A DNA stretch of 64,000 bases from Riptortus pedestris. Taxonomy: Eukaryota > Arthropoda > Insecta > Hemiptera > Alydidae. The DNA is taken from assembly GCA_019009955.1 (NCBI GenBank), contig CM032228.1:132810501-132874500 (forward strand). Direction: 5' to 3'. The position numbers and the translations under genes are program-made. A model generated the notes under the pieces. It ran no database searches, had not been told where the DNA came from, and saw only the letters and a program-made list of their open reading frames with translations. Every line of letters starts with the position of its first letter. Position 1 is the first letter of the stretch. This document shows, piece after piece, positions 52,806 through 64,000 of this stretch.

Positions 52806-55800
52806 TGTGTATATGGTACATAATGTTCTGGGCCCTAGCCTCAGAAATTAAGAAAAGAATATCATATATTTTTAACTTATTTTGAATACTAAGGAAGAAG
52901 CTGTCAGTGCTAATATTTCTGTGAATTTATTTAGTATGTAGAATCCAAAATGGTATCTTTTATTAGCTTAGCCACATAAAGGTATAAGGGTCATGATTGT
53001 TGGGGGTTTTATGTTGAAATAATGTCATTGTTAATTAATGAATGTTTTCAATTCCTCTTGTACTTGTACTACAAAAACTTTAAAAATCCCTATAAGTTTT
53101 TGCAATTTAGTATTATTTATAATATGCAATAAACAATTATTTCAATTTCCAGAAATACGTTTGGAAGTTGAAATATTATTAGGAATATATAGGTGTTATT
53201 TAAGTACAATGGTTCTCAAAATCATTAAATGTTTAGGAAAATATATAAGTTGTGTATTATAATAAAAATGGCAAATAAAGAAGTTCATACGTTAGTTTCA
53301 TTGTGCATTAGACAAAACAAAATATATAGTAATATTTGTAGAACGATTTGTCACAAATCATTTATATTTCAAAAAGAATGTTATTACTTGTATTTCATTT
53401 TTAAGACACGAATCTCAGATTTATTATTCTCCTCAAAAAAAAAAATAAAAAATCCAGATACATAATTAGCTATTAAAAGCCTTCTTGTAACTTATATCAG
53501 CAAACATCGATTTTGATTTTATATTAATGCAACCTTTGAACTAATACCAATGATATCATTTAAAAATTTTTCGTTTGAAAAGTGCTTGCAATATCTCTGG
53601 TCCAATGCTTTGAAACAAAAAACGTCAGAAAAAATTTATAAATTTTCTTTTTTACAAACAATGCCTTAAAAAAAATTCTGTTTAACAATTAACGGGTATG
53701 GAGAAATTTACAATTTTTTATTTCATTATCCTCTAAGCCCCCCCCCCTCACTCTCTTTTCATTCATCGCCTCAAAAGGGGAAAACACTCCTAAATATGAA
53801 GTTTCAGCGTTCTAAGAGTAGAAGTTTTTGTGTAATGTGAGATATACACATATATTCAGAAGTGAATCCATCCAAAATGAATTCAGGGAGGGTGAAAACG
53901 GATAATTCCTTCAAAATCTGATAACCAAAATTTGTTGCAACTTACAATACTTCTTTTACTTTGTTCAAGGAAGTAAAAAACAATAAAGCATTTTTCCTGT
54001 CATTTAATTTGACTTGAGTGACTCTTCTAACTAGCCATGGCTAATTTATTCTATATTATTTAAGGAAGAAATCAATATGTTAAGTTCAAATTATTTCCAT
54101 CTCTGTTCATGTTTCAGTTCAGCCTTGATCAACTTTGTGATATTTTTATTTAGTGAGTTCAAAAAGTTTTCATTTTTTCATTGGTTAGACTTTCAAGAAT
54201 TTCACTGAAAAAATAAAAGAGTAGACCAGGTCTTAAATTCCTGTGGCTACCTACCCCAAAGGTACAATGTTTGGTGCTCTTTGCAACAGTATCTTTAATA
54301 ACATAGGTTTAATAATAATAAAGTTGCCTGGGTCTTAGAGGGGTCACTATATCCTTCCTTGGAAATCCTAAGTGATGCAAAGGGGAAGAAATCTAGTTAG
54401 AGCTTATTAGAAAAACACTACTCTAATTACCTCTGGATAATTCTAGGTGAGGGATTTTTAGAAATAGTGTAATATGCTGGTAAAGGATATAAGGGGGACC
54501 TTCAAGAAAATCAATTTGTATTATTTTAAATGTGGCAAACTGAAAAAAGGAGAAAAGTACTCATTTTCTCTAATCTCTTTGTTGTTGTACCTGTTATGCT
54601 ACTTACTTAGTTTTTAATAAGACCTACTTGCATTAAAGCTCCATAATTAACCTGTTGTTGATATTTTAAATAAAATATCCTCATGATCAAACTGTACATT
54701 CCTGCTTATAATTATTACTTGTTTTGGTCTGATGCATTTTCATTTTTAATATTTTATTAACATTACTCATTTCAAATTATTTGACAATGTGTACTTAATG
54801 TTTTGTCCCTTCCCATATTCATTTATCTTTACTACTCAGGCAAAATTGAAATGTTGTGGCTCCATTAATAAACCAAAGATCAAAGTAATAATTTTATGTT
54901 TTTGATAGCAGGATATACAATTTATATGTTCCATCGAATTCTGTATAATTTATCATACTGTATACAATTTAATATTAATTTCTTTTGGCTTTAATTTTTC
55001 TTAAATTTATAAGTTTTAAAAGATAATGTGTGTTCTATAAGATAATGTATATAAATGTAAATATATATTACAATTAAAAATTTGTATGTGTGCTCATAAA
55101 GAGAATATAGTCACTTTTTATGGCAATGAAGTTATTCATTTAATGAATTTTAATTTTTCACTGTCAGATGTTTTTTTCAAAGTGATTTTTTTTTTGTTTA
55201 TGTATATTCCATGTCTTGCATTTATTCTAGAATAATATTAACAACTGCAAATTACAATAATAACATAAGAGGAAGACAATTTATTAACAGGGTACCTAAA
55301 TTCAAGCAATTACATATTAGATTCCCATCTTTTCATATTATACAAGTTTCCATGAATGCACATAATATTTAAGATTAGGAAAGACTGAATGATTAGAAAT
55401 ATTCTAAGACTGCACAAAGAGGATTAAATGATCGTCTACTTGAATAGTGCTGTCATATTGAATAGCTATGTTTGAATTGCTTGAGATTGATGTAAATTAT
55501 GAGTAATATATTTTTTTTTTGTTCTTTTTTTAATTAAATTTGATTTACATCCTTTTATTTATATGTGTAACTAGTTGTTGTAAAAATTAAAAATTATTTA
55601 TAAGCTATTAGTGTAGCTAATTTATAAACTTTCTATTTTTCATGACTTATTACAGTGTTAGTTCCATAATGTTTTAAATGTATTTTTAAATAAATATCAT
55701 ATCGATTCCACAAATAAATGTTAACTTTTATTATTATGATCATTATAATGCTTTTAAGAAATGAATGTTCACTGGTAAATATATATGTTCAAAGAATGTT

Positions 55801-56214
55801 GATTTTATTTATTCCTGATGTGTAACAAGGTGAAAATAAATGAGTTACTATGTGTTTTACTAGATTGGGAGAACAGTTTTTTTTCTATATTAATATCCAT
55901 TGTCTGAAATCTGTAAGTTGTGTGCCATGTTTATTTATTAGATTAAATAACAAATTGAAAAAGACAAATGTTTTTCTCAATTGCTATTAGTGTATATTCA
56001 TTAACTTTTGACAAGAAAATGATAACTGGGATATCTGATTAACCTTTCTTTTCCTTATTAAAGTGTTGGATCTGAATAGTGGTTGAGTTCTGGATTTTAT
56101 AAAATTTAAATTGAAATGATTAACCACAAATAAATAGAATCGCTCAAGATTCGCCATTCAAATAAATACTTTAGATTTATATGGGAATACTTGCCAGCAT
56201 TGTGTGTATAAAAC

Positions 56215-56350
56215 TATATATCAATTTGAAGGGACCTCATTTTCATCATCTACTAGGTAGGATCAATCAATGGATATTTGAAGAAATTTTTCGAAAATCA
56301 TGCCATGAGTACAACCTCAATACTGATTTCCCTTAAGGAAAATTTGTTAA
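56215..56350 (-). mobile_element. HLE left-end fragment
   Basis: The reverse complement shows TTTTCCTTAAGGGAAATCAG, the left block (GTTGTACTCATGGCATG) and AAATGAGGTCCCTTCAAAT. It starts at the (TA)n position and has no core. Confidence 0.78.
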
Positions 56351-56454
56351 AAGTAGGAACCAAAAAATAGGAATGGACAACAAATAGCAAATATTAAGTT
56401 AATAAAATAAGATCTTAAATGTATAAATAGTTGATAATGCAAATATAACTTGTG

Positions 56455-58790
56455 CTAGTGATTCTACATCAGATCCACATGTCCATTGCTTCCAACTTAT
56501 TATATTCCCTTTTGTGGAGAGTACAACTTTCACTCCCATAAAGTAGTACACTCCACGAAAGATTTAGCAAACATTTTTTTTGGTATCCATGCTTATAAGT
56601 TAAAATGATTCATTTCCTTTGGAAGGCTTGTTTAGCAGATGCTATCTTCTATCGACTTCAGCTCTACTATCATTGCGATCAGTGATGAGCACCCTACGTA
56701 ACAAAACTCCTTCACTTTTTCAAGCACAATATTACCAATCCTAACATTTATATTTCCTTGCCTTTCTTTCTTCTCTATGACCAAAACTTTTGTTTTATGG
56801 GCATTTATTTTAATTTTAAACTGATCTACAGTGCCCTTTAGGACTTGCAGTATTCTATTTATCTCTACTTCGAACTTTGGCACCAGGGCAATATCTGCAA
56901 ATCTGATGCAATGAATGGGTTTACCAAAATCTGTATGCCCTCGGTTGTTTTTATTTTCAGTATTGCCTCTTCAATGAATATATTGAACAGATAAGGTGAC
57001 ATCCTTGCCTTACACTCCTCTTAATTCTAATTGTCCTTCACATTCATTAATAATGATTTGTGTACTGTGATTTTTGTAAAAATTCCGAATTAATCTTCTG
57101 TCTTTCCAATCTATTCCTTTTTTACGCATGCAGTCAAACATCAGTTTCCAGTTAAGTGTATTAAAAGCTTTTTCTAGATCTACAAATGCAACTATCATTT
57201 TTTTATTCATGTCACTCCTTCTCTTCAGAATAATTCTTAGAGCTAGAATAGCTTTTCTTTTTCCTCTTCTGGATCAGAATCCAAATTGATTCGTCAATGT
57301 AGTGTTCAATTTTTTCTCTTGGCCTATTTTTAATAATACTTAATTATATTTTAGGTGCATGCAAAAGAAGGGAAATAGTTCTGTAATTACTGCAGTTCAT
57401 TGTGATACCTTTTTTTAGGTATAATGATCGTTTGGCTTCTTCTAAACTCAGCTGGAATATTTCCATTTTCATAACATTTTGTGATTACATCAAATAACAA
57501 CTTCATTTCATCTAGATTCTTAAGCAATTCAGCTAGTATCTCATCAACCCCAGTTGCCCTTTTATCTTTCAAACTCTGAAGAGCTTGATAGAATTCCTCC
57601 ATCAAAATGGCCTTAGTTATATTCATATTCTGATAAGTAGTATTTCTGTAGTACTTCGTCATCAGTATCGCTGTAAAGGTCTTCTATATATTCTTTCTAA
57701 CGGTCAAATATTTCGTTATTATCAAATAATATTCAGCCATTTTTGTTTTACTCTATATTAAACCCACATTTTGGATTGAGCTGCAAGGATTTGACTTTAC
57801 TGTATGCTCAATCTAGTCATTTCCAGTTTGGTATCTTCATCAACTTCTTGTGTAATTTCTTTAGGCCATTATTCATTTTCTTCTCTGCATTTGTCTATAA
57901 TCTTATTTTTAAGGCTTAGGTAATTTGTGACCTCATTTGCATTTGTATATTTGTTCCTTTGTTTTATCAGATCAAGAATCTCATCCATCATCCAAGGTTT
58001 TCTGGGAATTAGCTTCTTTTATTTACCTAAGATCTCGTCTGCCACAAGTGTTAATCCTGTTTCAATTTTCTTTCAGTCATCAGGAAACTCCTTATTTTTG
58101 GCTAAAATTTCTTCTGCTTTTCCTTGAAACACTGTTTTAATTTCTTCACATTTTAATGCTTCTAGGTTCCATTTTTTAGAAAATACTTTATTATATTTTT
58201 TCAATCTAATTCTGCATTTAGCCATTACTAATTGATGGTCACTATCTACTTCTGCTCCTGGATAACTTTAGCTTGATTTTATTTGATTGCAGTATCTTTT
58301 ATATTATATTTTATTAGAATGTAATAAATTTGAAATTGATTTTTATTAGTTGGTTGGGTCCAAGTGTGTCTTCTTCTTTTTAGAACTTCATAAAATGTAT
58401 TTATTGCCACTAAATCGTGCTCCTTGCAGAATGACATTAGCATTTCACCACAGTTATTTTTATTTCCTAGAAAATATTTTCCAGCAGTTTTCTCGCCGAT
58501 ATGATCTTCACCTATCACAGCATTAAAACCTCCCATAATTATCTTTTGTTGAAGTCATTCTTATGTAGGTAAATACACATGTATTACAACTAAATTAACA
58601 GGTTTACATCTTACCTTAATCATCAGCAGCCAATCATTTACCTGGTAGGTGTTTAGGAGTTAACCTGACACTTTCTTCTTTAAAATTAAAGCAACACCAT
58701 TCATACTTACCTCACCCCGATGTAGATCACCTTGAAGTCATCTAAACAGAGTTCCCTCTTCTCATGCCATCGAGTCTTACATAAACCTAA
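56455..58790 (-). mobile_element. RTE-type non-LTR retrotransposon remnant (endonuclease and RT)
   Basis: On the minus strand the order is endonuclease then RT, in broken frames. Near 58690-58570: GVALILKKKVSG and VIHVYLPT. At 58536-58279: MGGFNAVIG, CKEHDLVAINTF and HTWTQPTNKNQFQIYYI. At 57662-57387: SLKDKRATGVDEILAELL and SQTIIIPKK. At 57210-57010: AFVDLEKAFNTLNWKLM (motif A). At 56883-56632: FKIKINAHKTKVLVIEK. To about 56455: YGSE-CTLHKRE-like thumb. The usual MGDFN and QIDYI catalytic Asp residues are Gly and Tyr here, so the endonuclease is dead. It matches RTE-clade proteins often mis-annotated as craniofacial development protein 2-like. Confidence 0.82.
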
Positions 58791-59195
58791 AATATCTATA
58801 CTATACCTAGATCCAACATTTATCTAAATGCAAGTTTTCGCATGATGACGGCCAGAAAAGCCTCACCACTCCTCCTGCTGGACCATGGTATCCGAATCCC
58901 CTGGTCGATAAGTTTATTATTATTACTTATTGAACGTCCTTGGGTACTAACAAGGGGTTAAATTTGGACAGTGGAATCCCGTTGCCTTCTGTCCTAGTCA
59001 GTGCTACAAAATTTAGCCATTGTGTCTCAGATACAGCCACTGCCCCAGTTACCCCAAAGGTGCCTATATCATTCCGACAATCCAGTATCCCTGATCCAAG
59101 GACTGCAGTGTAGGCCTATACAACATTGTGCAAATCTCACCTCAATTAAAGAGGTAAATGCACCAAACTGACAAGTGAGACCATCAACTAATAAT
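58791..59195. other. Unclassified, moderately GC-rich intergenic stretch
   Basis: Possibly the 5' flank or 5' UTR of the LINE. No coding signal recognised. Confidence 0.35.
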
Positions 59196-59283
59196 AACAG
59201 AGATATTTTGAATTTTGGTTTTCCCCCTCCTAGTTTGATTTTTGCCTTTACTGAACTTGTTCATTCTTTTTACTTAAAGCCCT

Positions 59284-59334
<51 letters not shown>

Positions 59335-59474
59335 GTGTGTGTTGTGCGTGTGTGTGGAGAGAGAATTTTGAACTGGCATAATTTATCACCTAGTTCAAAT
59401 AGAATAAAATGTTCAAAAATTGTATCATGCGTACAACCTCAAAAGCCGAATCCCCTAATGAAAATTTGCTTAAA
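59196..59474 (-). mobile_element. HLE fragment: core part, (TA)n and left end
   Basis: AACAGAGATATTTTGAATTT and CTGAACTTGTTCATTCTTTT (core, reversed), (TA)n at 59287-59330, a GTGTGT tract, then a decayed left block (ATGCGTACAACCTCAAAAGC) to AAAATTTGCTTAA. Confidence 0.75.
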
Positions 59475-60159
59475 ATACAGGGATATTATAATTAATAATT
59501 ATTACCAACTTACACCTAAGATATTTGTTTTCCCCCTAGAAACAATAATAAAAGTATGAACCTAAGTTTGAAAGTATTCTCTATAGCCAAGGGGAAAATA
59601 CAAATGGCTTAGGCATAAGTTTGTGATAATTGTCTATAAAAATATACCTGTATTTTTACCATTGTAAATGCCCGGGAGGAGGTGAAATGTTTGATTTAAA
59701 TAATAAATAATAATGAGTTTTGGTAAGACCTAAAGATTGTTTTTTTTTTTGTTGCCTTATAATACTTTTATTGGTTTCAGTAAGGATAAGGTACAAAGTA
59801 ATGGCTAAGAAAGACCTCTTATGATTTGGAAAAGAAAGAGAATTGATAAATCAGAGATTGTTCTCTGTAACTATGTATGTACCCAAAAATCCCCTCCACT
59901 ATCAGATTGCCTTCTAAGAATTAGTCTTTAGAAGGCTATCCAGTTGTAATCAGTGCTCAAATCACTTTATTTTAATTCAGCTTTGGATAACTATACTTTT
60001 TAATTAGTAATTGAAATAAAAATAGGTAAGCCAACGCAGATTAGTTGGTAGATAACCCAACAAATCCTAAGCAGAAAAGTTATAGACAGCACTTAATAGA
60101 AGGATTTAGTTTTTAATGGGGGGGGGGTACCTCTGAAAGCAAATGTGTGCTGTATTGAA
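59475..60159. other. Intergenic, no recognised feature
   Basis: AT-rich; a G run at 60118-60127. Confidence 0.45.
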
Positions 60160-60245
60160 ATTGAACCGACCTCATTTTTTTTTACCCACGAGGAAGGATT
60201 GATGCAAGTACATTTGAAGAAATATTTGTGAATAGGAGCTTATGG
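60160..60245 (-). mobile_element. Very degenerate HLE left block
   Basis: TTGAACCGACCTCATTTTTT, GAGGAAGGATTGATGCAAGT and ACATTTGAAGAAATATTTGT match the reversed left block. Termini are lost. Confidence 0.5.
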
Positions 60246-60787
60246 AAACCAGACCAAAATAAATTTTTTCATCAATTTGGACAGTTTCTTAATCTTAATC
60301 AATAACAAATATACTCTATAACTCTTGAGATCCTACTCAATACTAATTTTAAAAAATATATAAGTTTTAAAGAATTAGATTTACTTATTATGAAAAGAGG
60401 GGGGGGGGGGGTATCACTCATGAAAACCTGTTGGCAGGCTCAAAATTAATTATTCTTCAATTCGTTGATAATTTAATTGATTTTTATTTATAATAGCATG
60501 CATATATCTTAATTTATTGAGATTAATTATATAATACTTACTAAACAATTCCCGCCAAAATATAGAAAAAGACCGCGCTTTGGAATTGAAAAATTTGTTT
60601 ATCATAGAATATCATAACAAACATACATTGTTATTCACTGATCGGTCTCTTGTGTAAACTGGGATCCATTGGGACAAAATACAGCTTGGAACACTCCCGG
60701 AATATGGATTAGTTCTTTCTAATCCAGTTTATTTTATTTTCTTCTAGAACAAATGTTCAGGTATGTACTGAAAAGTGATTTATTTTA

Positions 60788-60822
<35 letters not shown>

Positions 60823-61235
60823 TTTGTGTATTCCCACCAATAGGATGTCTTGTCAACATTGTCACCTCACGCGCTTCATGTCTAATCAATTTTTTTTTGT
60901 TTTTTTATGAACGGTATTAGCAATATACATTTTGTAATGGAATATTTTTTGTAGCCTCTTGCACATTTCATAATGTATGTTATTTTTTTAACGGAATTGA
61001 CGAAATATTAACATATACAATTAATTATTAAAACTGGTTACCTTAAAAAAATATGATCCCTGCATAACAATAAATATATATGAACCACGTACTTGAGGTA
61101 TTTGATTATATTGTATAACAGTATTATAGTTTTATCTACGTATTATAGTTTATAGGGTTTGGGTCTGAGGCTTGCTGCATTCTGATTGGCTATTCGCCAA
61201 ATGGCGCTACCTTATATTATACGTTCCTTGAGTTT
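60246..61235. other. Intergenic, no recognised feature
   Basis: G run at 60401-60411 and a T run of about 30 at 60791-60820. No coding signal. Confidence 0.45.
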
Positions 61236-61510
61236 TAGATTTCCCTTGAGGGGAAAATGAGCTATGAGATAATTGTACTCATAACGCGATTTTCGACATA
61301 TTTTTTCAAATGTCCATCGATTCTACATTGGAGATAAAGAAAATTAGGGTCGCTAATAATTATATAAACGCATACACACTTTGTTTGTCACCGCGTGAGG
61401 GGGGGGGGGGGGGATCGAAATATCTCCGTTACTATTCCGACTCAGTCGGACCAAAAAATCAAATATGACCAATCTTGTCACAAATTTAATTTTCTATGAA
61501 TGTTCCTCTT
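61236..61510 (+). mobile_element. HLE, shortened, without (TA)n tract
   Basis: TTTTAGATTTCCCTTGAGGG, a left block with ATTGTACTCATAACGCGATT and AAATGTCCATCGATTCTACA, then only a short ATAATTATATAAACG at the microsatellite position. A remnant core follows with a long G run (61399-61412) and GAAATATCTCCGTTACTAT. No right end. Confidence 0.78.
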
Positions 61511-61998
61511 CGTTTTGAAGATGAATGAGTAATTCGGGGTTATTTTTGAGGCAGTTGTTATGAATATCAGTCACCCCAGTTGTAAAGCCGTTGGTTGCCA
61601 TACGTCGTAATTTAGTCAAGACGACTTAAAAAATTGGGGACGTTATTTTTTTTTTGTTTATAAATAAATCTCCTATTTACTCTCGAATTAAAGTTAAGGT
61701 AGTAACGTTTTGTAAAAAGTAATTAATAACAAAATAAATGAGGCTTTTGTAACAGTTGCAAATTCCGGAGAATGCCTCTCCAGATAGTATACGGGAAACA
61801 TGTACCCATGAACGGATTAATAAGCCATCTCTTTCTTTTATTTTTTATGAATATCCTTTCCTAGGACATTCGAAAAGTACATGTCTTCATACTATTTCTA
61901 ACACAAGACAAAACTCAGTTTGTGAGGGTCTAATTCTATCCTAGTAAGCTGGTTAGTTTTGAAGTTTGGTTCCTTTTATTAGTTTGAATGCCATTATT
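61511..61998. other. Intergenic, no recognised feature
   Basis: No recognised gene or repeat. Confidence 0.45.
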
Positions 61999-62132
61999 TT
62001 ATTTATTGACGAAATTCATTAAATGAAATCCTTAGTCCCACTCTAGCTAGAAAAGGGTGGTAACTTGTAGATAACCCGTCCCATTTAGCCATAGTTGCAA
62101 AAAGTTGACGTTAATTAATAAATTAAAATGTC
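61999..62132 (+). mobile_element. tRNA-like SINE 3' part, 5'-truncated
   Basis: AAATCCTTAGTCCCACTCTA, GATAACCCGTCCCATTTAGC, CATAGTTGCAAAAAGTTGAC and TTAATTAATAAAT match the SINE body and tail. The head with box B is absent. Confidence 0.78.
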
Positions 62133-62222
62133 ATTATTCGGTGACACGTGTATAAAGGTATTGAATAGCCGCTTTTGGTCTGTCTCTCCATTCGCAGTCA
62201 CAGAATATCTTATTCAATAATA

Positions 62223-62344
62223 TTAGCAGATTTCCCTTAAGGGAAATCAGCTATGGAGGTCGTACTCATGTCTCAATTTTCGAAACATTTCTTCAAATGT
62301 CCATCGATCCTACCCAGGAGATGACGAAAATGAGGTCCGTTCAA

Positions 62345-62416
<72 letters not shown>

Positions 62417-63165
62417 CTGTTAACGTTCTAGCGGTCGCAATTTTTGTTTGATCGTAACCAAACTCGATATATGAACGTTTTATGTAAAAACACAGATCAA
62501 GTTCGTTAATGGCTCAAATCCGACATGGTGGGGGGGGGGTTAGAGGGGGGGATTTTTGAAAATTCGAAATATCTCCGTTACTATACGTCGGATCGAAAAA
62601 TTGTATAAAACCAATCTTATTGCAAATTAAATGATATATAAATATTGTTATATACATATTTTCTGTATCATGAATATTAACTGAGTTATTTGGATTTTGC
62701 CGTTTTCAGTAAACCCCCACCCCTACTCATGTTATATTTATAATAACCTGTTATATCATGAACCACTTCATTACAAGGTTAAATAAGGAATATTGTTTTC
62801 ATTGAACTTCTACTTTGTAAGATATATGGAAATACGTTATGTTGATACCCCTTCTTTTGACCTTTTATTACTAAAATTTAAGTAATTGAGATTAAAATTA
62901 TTCTGCTTCAATACAAATTATGTCATTAGATATAGTAAATGGTTTTCAATAAAACTAATATGTTATATTCAGATATATTTCATTAATGGTTTTTCTGTCC
63001 GGTATAGAATTCAGGTTGGCTGCCCTGTTTGTTTACAATTCAGACGCTTTCCGATGTCGAGTTTTTAACTTTTAACTGAACGATTTCTTATTACCGTTTG
63101 TATTTATTCACTTAATATTCCCAGTGGTATTACCAGTATGTATATTTATCTATTGTAATCCTATC
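62223..63165 (+). mobile_element. HLE subfamily B, nearly complete, right tip missing
   Basis: The left end is perfect (TTAGCAGATTTCCC and palindrome). (TA)n runs 62347-62411, the longest tract here. The core is complete with a G run at 62530. It then continues into B-specific DNA (TAAACCCCCACCCCTACTCA, CAATAAAACTAATATGTTAT, TTTACAATTCAGACGCTTTC, ATTACCAGTATGTATATTTA). It stops before the GGGAAATCTGCTTAG terminus. Confidence 0.87.
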
Positions 63166-63313
63166 ATATTACCCCATCACAGTCGTCCTGGTCCGAAATC
63201 GGATATTAACAAATTGACCTTCCATCACATTTACCTTTCAACGTTTATCTAACGAGTTTGGTTGGGTTCAAATAGATATCGCACATATTAGAGCTATAAC
63301 ATGCAACATAACA

Positions 63314-64000
63314 GTCCGTGACGCAGGGGCTGCGTAAACTAAGCAAATTTCCGTCATAATATTAATAATAGATACACCTACGAACTGCTAACACAACAAC
63401 ACCAAGAATATTAAGTTAATAAATACATAGGGTAACAAGAAATCTTTCCCCTCCCGGTAGGAAGCGTCTCATATCTAACCCAACTGGTCTGCCAAGTGCT
63501 CACCGTAAAGATAAACAATAACTGAAACATATTAGAATATAACATATTCATGTTATTGAAAACTATTACTATATCTAGTACTGTAATTTATAAAGAATCA
63601 GAATAATTTCCATCTCAATCAATCAAATTTTAGTAGTCCAAGAATTTAAGACGGGGGGGGGGGGATCACAAGAACATATTATATTCAGATAGATATCTCG
63701 TATAATAAAGGTCTCTGGAAAAACGGTATTTAATATTTAAGCTTCGAATAATGTGGTTTATTATATAACAGAGTATTTTGTATGGAACACGAGTAGGAGT
63801 GGGAGTTTACTAAAGGCTGAAAACTGAAAAATGCAAATATATCGGTTAATATTCAAGATAGAGAATAAATGTGTATAACAATATTTATAGTGTGTTTAAT
63901 TTTATTTTCAATAAGATTCATTCTTTTCACTTTTTCGATCCGATTTATAGTAACGGAGATATTTCGCATTTTCAAAATTCTCCCCCTCGAAACCCCCCTC
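63314..64000 (-). mobile_element. HLE subfamily B, running off the window
   Basis: Reversed right end GTCCGTGACGCAGGGGCTGC at 63314, then B-specific arm (GTAGTCCAAGAATTTAAGAC, AAGCTTCGAATAATGTGG, GAGTAGGAGTGGGAGTTTAC) and the core up to the G-run block (C runs at 63983 onward). Left half and (TA)n would lie beyond 64000. It faces the copy at 62223-63165. Confidence 0.87.

Larger units (their letters stand above)
48295..56214 (+). other. AT-rich, repeat-poor region after the TRIM9 stop; possible long 3' UTR
   Basis: About 7.9 kb with no coding signal. It carries several AATAAA hexamers (near 49008, 49857, 51779, 55690 and 55835). Apart from an 81-bp mini-mariner (50742), a hairpin (52702) and two (TA)n tracts, I see none of the dispersed families that fill the TRIM9 introns. 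Neuronal genes such as this one often have long, alternatively polyadenylated 3' UTRs. That the transcript covers this stretch is inference; the cleavage sites cannot be chosen from sequence alone. Confidence 0.4.

Overview
The window is AT-rich, intron-dominated animal DNA, almost certainly from an insect; a hemipteran-like genome is my guess only. Its single host gene is TRIM9, the neuronal RING/B-box E3 ubiquitin ligase (Drosophila Trim9, C. elegans MADD-2), on the + strand. Nine coding exons between 6440 and 48294 join with correct GT/AG borders and compatible phases into 1,320 nt (439 codons plus stop). They cover the end of the coiled coil, the COS box, FN3 and B30.2/SPRY. The RING and B-box exons must lie upstream of the window.

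Layout. 1-6439: upstream intron with two opposed hAT transposase fragments. 6536-17718: first intron, holding an internally deleted mariner (7177-8117), a fold-back MITE (10379-10667) and a nearly complete but broken antisense Jockey-clade LINE (10898-15950). 17953-37225: a 19-kb intron packed with about 15 copies of one element family, plus SINEs and an RTE-like repeat with internal tandem units. 37226-48294: the compact COS-FN3-SPRY exons, including a 33-nt in-frame microexon. 48295-56214: an AT-rich stretch almost free of repeats that may be a long 3' UTR. 56215-64000: downstream DNA with an antisense RTE-type LINE remnant and more copies of the main family.

The most interesting system is that dispersed family, called HLE here (Helentron-like element). 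About 25 copies or pieces share a left end with the palindrome GATTTCCCTTAAGGGAAATC, a long (TA)n tract at a fixed internal place, a core beginning near CCGCTCTAGCGG, and a right end in which an inverted copy of the left AGCAGATTTCCC is followed by a short hairpin (CGCAG-ccc-CTGCG) and a T run. This asymmetric inverted repeat with a 3' hairpin and T-rich insertion points is the architecture of non-autonomous Helentron/HINE (DINE-1-like) rolling-circle elements. The window also holds head-to-tail, palindromic and internally deleted forms, and a mariner-type MITE nested in one copy. No Rep/helicase gene is visible, so the mobilising partner is elsewhere.

All other protein-like signals are decayed transposons. 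I see no tRNA, rRNA, CRISPR array or second host gene.
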